Below, one piece after another: positions 6,256 through 8,868 of a stretch of DNA of 8,868 nt (the first letter of the stretch is position 1; each line of letters opens with the position of its first letter). The notes beneath the pieces were generated by a model, which did no database searches, was not told the DNA's origin, and saw nothing but the letters and a program-made list of their open reading frames with translations. The translations under genes and the position numbers were made by a program. This DNA comes from Desulfobulbaceae bacterium UBA5123. GTDB taxonomy: Bacteria; Desulfobacterota; Desulfobulbia; Desulfobulbales; UBA5123. The stretch is from the NCBI GenBank assembly GCA_002415465.1, contig DHYT01000119.1:1-8868 (forward strand), written 5' to 3'.

Positions 6256-7677
6256 ATGAAATTTAACGCAGACCAGATACCCACCGCCATGCCGACCGGA
6301 AAAACACCCCTGTACGCCCTTGCCCTCTATCTGCTCATCGCCTTCACGCCGCTGGTGGCCGCGGCCGGGGACCAGCCGACGCCAGAGGTCTGGACTGTGC
6401 GGCAGGCGGTGCGGTTCGCCCTGGAGAGCAGCCCGGACAGCCGCATCACCCGACAGCGCATCGACGCCGCCCGCGCCCTGGTGCAGCAGACCCGCGCCGC
6501 CTTCTACCCACGGGTCGGGGTAAGCGGCCAGTACAGCCAGACCGACAACCCCATGTACTCCTTCGGCAACATCCTCACCCTGGGCGAGTTCAACCAGGCC
6601 ATCAACTTCAACGACCCCGGCCGCACCGACGATCTCAACCTGGCCGCCAATATCGAGTATCGACTCTACAACGGCGGGCGGGATCTGGCCGGCCTCTCCG
6701 CCGCCAAGGCCGGCGCCGAGGCCGCCGCCGAAGACTACCAAGCCCTGCGGGGACGGCTTGGCTTCGAGGTGGTGCGCGCCTTTTTCACCATTGTGCAGAC
6801 CGAGGAGACCGTGCAGTCCCGACAGTCACAGGTGGATGCCATCAATGCCTCGCTGGCGGTGGCCAGGGCGCGTTTTGAGGCCGGGGCGCTGCTGCGCACC
6901 GAATTGCTCAACCTTGAGGTGCAGGAGGCCAACGCGCGGGAGAACCTCATTGTCGCCCGGCACGGCCTGGAGCTTGCCAAGCGCGGTTTTTGCAACCTCC
7001 TTGGCCTCAAGGGAAGCACGGCGACCCTCGACCCGCTGCAGGACCAAGCCGTCACCCCGCCCGAGGAGGCAGGCTATGCCGCCCGTCCCGAACTACAGGG
7101 CATCGACGCCCTCATCCGTGCCGCCACGGCCCGCCTGCGGCAGGCGGAAGGAAGCCGCTACCCCACCGCCGACGCCTTTGCCTCCTATCAGTCAGACAAG
7201 GGGTATGACACCCTGCATGGCTCCGGAAATTCATGGCTGGCCGGGGTGCGGTTGAACTACACCCTTTTTGAGGGCAACCGCACCGGCGCGATGGTGGCCG
7301 AGGCGCAGAGCCGTCTGAACGAGGCCCGCGAACAGAGCCGCAAGCTCGATCTCGCCATCTCGCTTGAGGTGGAACAGGCGCGGCTCGCCCTTATCCAAGC
7401 CGATGAACGGCTGGCGGTCACCGGCAAGATGGAGGAACTGGCCCTTGAGAACGCCCAGATCAACCGGGAGCGCTTCAAGGAGGGAGTCGTCCTCTCCGCC
7501 GACCTTATCGACGTAGAAAATCGGCTCACCGACGCCCGTGTCCACCAAACACAGGCCAAGGCCAGCCGCCGCATCGCAATCGCCGATCTGCGCCGGGCAA
7601 TGGGGCTCGGGCAATTTGATGAGCCGACCGGGCCGGCCACGACGGAAAGCAACCAGCATAATGGAGGCGGAAACTAA
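6256..7677 (+). CDS. TolC-family outer-membrane efflux protein
   Basis: A 473-residue outer-membrane factor that would form the trimeric exit duct of the tripartite pump encoded here. The N-terminus is a signal peptide: a positive n-region, a hydrophobic core at about 18-34 and a likely cut near AAAG (35-38). The mature part is helical and shows the internal duplication of TolC. RFEAGALLRTELLNLE (206-221) and RFKEGVVLSADLIDVE (406-421) are equivalent helices, each ending near a GL (LLGL, MGL). The strand-type segments around 83-97 and 302-314 are likewise equivalent. Starts at TTG 6241, ATG 6256 and ATG 6289 are possible. ATG 6256 is chosen for GGAA at 6243-6246 nine bases upstream; 6289 would give a shorter, equally good signal peptide but has no ribosome-binding site. 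The tail after 453 is polar. The adaptor gene follows 2 bases after the stop. Confidence 0.92.
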   Translation: MKFNADQIPTAMPTGKTPLYALALYLLIAFTPLVAAAGDQPTPEVWTVRQAVRFALESSPDSRITRQRIDAARALVQQTRAAFYPRVGVSGQYSQTDNPMYSFGNILTLGEFNQAINFNDPGRTDDLNLAANIEYRLYNGGRDLAGLSAAKAGAEAAAEDYQALRGRLGFEVVRAFFTIVQTEETVQSRQSQVDAINASLAVARARFEAGALLRTELLNLEVQEANARENLIVARHGLELAKRGFCNLLGLKGSTATLDPLQDQAVTPPEEAGYAARPELQGIDALIRAATARLRQAEGSRYPTADAFASYQSDKGYDTLHGSGNSWLAGVRLNYTLFEGNRTGAMVAEAQSRLNEAREQSRKLDLAISLEVEQARLALIQADERLAVTGKMEELALENAQINRERFKEGVVLSADLIDVENRLTDARVHQTQAKASRRIAIADLRRAMGLGQFDEPTGPATTESNQHNGGGN

Positions 7678-7679
7678 CC

Positions 7680-8714
7680 ATGCCGCGACTGCACACATAC
7701 GCCATCGCCCTGACCTGCGCGCTGTTGATGCTGCCAGGCTGCAAGGGTGAGAAACATGACCCCGCGCCGCGGGACAAAGCCCTCGCCGCCACACAGGTAA
7801 AAATCGCGCCGGTACGCCTCAACGCGGCCGGGGCGCAGATTGAGGTGCTCGGCACCGTGACCCCCACGGACCGGGCGGTGATCGCCGCCAAGGTCACCGG
7901 CACCATCGCCAGGATGCCGGTGGGGCTTGGCTCGTCGGTCAAGGCGGGACAGCTGCTGGTCGAGATCCATGCCGACGAGATTGCAGCCAAGCTCAGCCAG
8001 GCGCGTACGCAACTGGAACAAGCCAAACGCAACCTTGACCGGGAAAGCCGCCTGCTCGCCAAGAACGCCTCCACCCCGGAAACGGTCAAAACCATGGAAG
8101 AAGCGCATCGCATGGCAGAGGACGGCTACCGCGAGGCCAAAACCCTGGCCGGCTATGCCAACATCACCGCCCCCTTTGCCGGCCAGATCACCGCAAAATC
8201 CGCCAACGCCGGCGACCTTGCCACCCCCGGCCTGCCGCTTCTGGTCCTTGAAAACAACCGCCGGCTGCAGATCGTCACCGACGTGCCGGAATCCCTGATG
8301 GTGAACATCCATCCCGGCGACCGGCTGCCGGTCCACATCCAGGCCGCCGATCTCGACGCCACCGGCGTTGTCGCCGAAGTGGCGCCGGCGGCCGACCCGG
8401 CTTCGCGCACCGCCCAGATGAAGATCGACCTTGCCCCCTCGCCCAAACTGCGCTCCGGTCAGTTCGCCCGCATCGCCCTTGCCGGCGACGGCGCCCAGAC
8501 CCTCTTCATACCCGCGGCGGCGGTGCTCCCCTTCGGCCAGATGGACCGGGTCTTCGTGGCCCGCGACAACAAGGCCGAACTCCGGCTGGTGCGCATCGGC
8601 CAACGCCGGGGCGAGATGGTGGAGATCCTCTCCGGCCTCAACCCGGACGAACAGGTGGTGATTACAAACAATAGCCACCTCGCCGACGGACAACCCCTCG
8701 ACATCAAGCCATGA
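7680..8714 (+). CDS. RND efflux periplasmic adaptor (membrane fusion protein), lipoprotein
   Basis: A 344-residue HlyD/AcrA-type adaptor linking the inner-membrane pump to the TolC-type channel. The N-terminus is a lipoprotein signal with lipobox LPGC (18-21), so C21 would be lipidated and the protein anchored to a membrane facing the periplasm. The half-motifs of the lipoyl (barrel-sandwich) domain are at about 66-97 ([20 protein letters not shown]) and 160-192 (ITAPFAGQI). They flank a short helical hairpin at about 98-155. The beta-barrel (about 195-265) and membrane-proximal domain (about 270-344) follow. GGAGG at 7663-7667 is the ribosome-binding site. The gene starts 2 bases after the channel gene and its stop overlaps the transporter start by four bases (ATGA), so the three genes form one operon. 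The substrate cannot be read from the sequence. Confidence 0.93.
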   Translation: MPRLHTYAIALTCALLMLPGCKGEKHDPAPRDKALAATQVKIAPVRLNAAGAQIEVLGTVTPTDRAVIAAKVTGTIARMPVGLGSSVKAGQLLVEIHADEIAAKLSQARTQLEQAKRNLDRESRLLAKNASTPETVKTMEEAHRMAEDGYREAKTLAGYANITAPFAGQITAKSANAGDLATPGLPLLVLENNRRLQIVTDVPESLMVNIHPGDRLPVHIQAADLDATGVVAEVAPAADPASRTAQMKIDLAPSPKLRSGQFARIALAGDGAQTLFIPAAAVLPFGQMDRVFVARDNKAELRLVRIGQRRGEMVEILSGLNPDEQVVITNNSHLADGQPLDIKP

Positions 8715-8868
8715 GCAATCACCCCGCCCCCCCTTCACAGCCAGGGTTTGCCGGCCGCATGGCCGCGACCTTCGTCGACTCGAAACTCACCGCCATCGGC
8801 CTCATCGCCTCCCTGCTCCTGGGCTTGATGGCCATTGTGCTGCTGCCCCGCGAGGAGGAGCCGCAGAT
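8711..8868 (+). CDS. RND efflux transporter, inner-membrane subunit, N-terminus only (3'-truncated by window)
   Basis: Fifty-two codons are visible from ATG 8711, which overlaps the adaptor stop (ATGA). After a Pro-rich cytoplasmic N-terminus and the segment [10 protein letters not shown] comes a hydrophobic helix (about 27-45), then PREEEPQ. This is the first transmembrane segment and entry to the periplasmic domain of an AcrB-like proton-driven RND pump. The usual HAE1 motif at this point is closer to PVREYPD; the PREEEPQ form belongs to a separate group of RND permeases that I associate with Proteobacteria and Desulfobacterota. The gene order channel-adaptor-pump supports the call. Nothing in the fragment gives the substrate. 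Confidence 0.85.
   Translation, partial: MSNHPAPPSQPGFAGRMAATFVDSKLTAIGLIASLLLGLMAIVLLPREEEPQ

Overview
The window is GC-rich chromosomal DNA from a diderm (Gram-negative) bacterium; the TolC-type outer-membrane channel and the lipidated periplasmic adaptor show the cell envelope type. The hybrid-kinase receiver (SSGYSNDPIM-like stretch), the carboxyspermidine route to spermidine and the RND pump with a PREEEPQ N-terminal motif together suggest a member of the Desulfobacterota (former Deltaproteobacteria), perhaps Desulfobulbales. That placement is inferred from protein style and is not proven. All genes read on the + strand.

Layout. (1) 1-609: C-terminal end of a hybrid sensor histidine kinase, with the end of the ATPase domain followed by a receiver domain. 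(2) 610-797: a leader with a good sigma70-like promoter, a C-rich G-poor stretch and a small open frame that overlaps the next start codon. (3) 798-5956: a four-gene polyamine operon: speA (arginine decarboxylase), a carboxyspermidine/carboxynorspermidine dehydrogenase (CASDH), nspC (carboxyspermidine/carboxynorspermidine decarboxylase) and speB (agmatinase). The last two genes each start inside the stop codon of the gene before (TGATG). (4) 5957-6255: about 300 non-coding bases with a promoter candidate, a perfect 9-bp operator-like palindrome and other inverted repeats. (5) 6256-8868: an RND-type tripartite efflux operon with outer-membrane factor, periplasmic adaptor lipoprotein and the first 52 codons of the inner-membrane transporter, which runs off the window.

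How the genes work together. SpeA converts arginine to agmatine and SpeB converts agmatine to putrescine plus urea. CASDH condenses putrescine with aspartate semialdehyde using NADPH to give carboxyspermidine, and NspC decarboxylates this to spermidine. The operon therefore encodes a whole arginine-to-spermidine route that needs no S-adenosylmethionine decarboxylase or spermidine synthase. The individual enzymes are known families. The less described material is in the two leaders: the speA leader (open frame coupled by ATGA, possible Rho-loading tract) and the efflux leader (palindrome just downstream of a predicted start site, plus a spaced 8-bp inverted repeat). I found no mobile element, CRISPR array, tRNA or rRNA.
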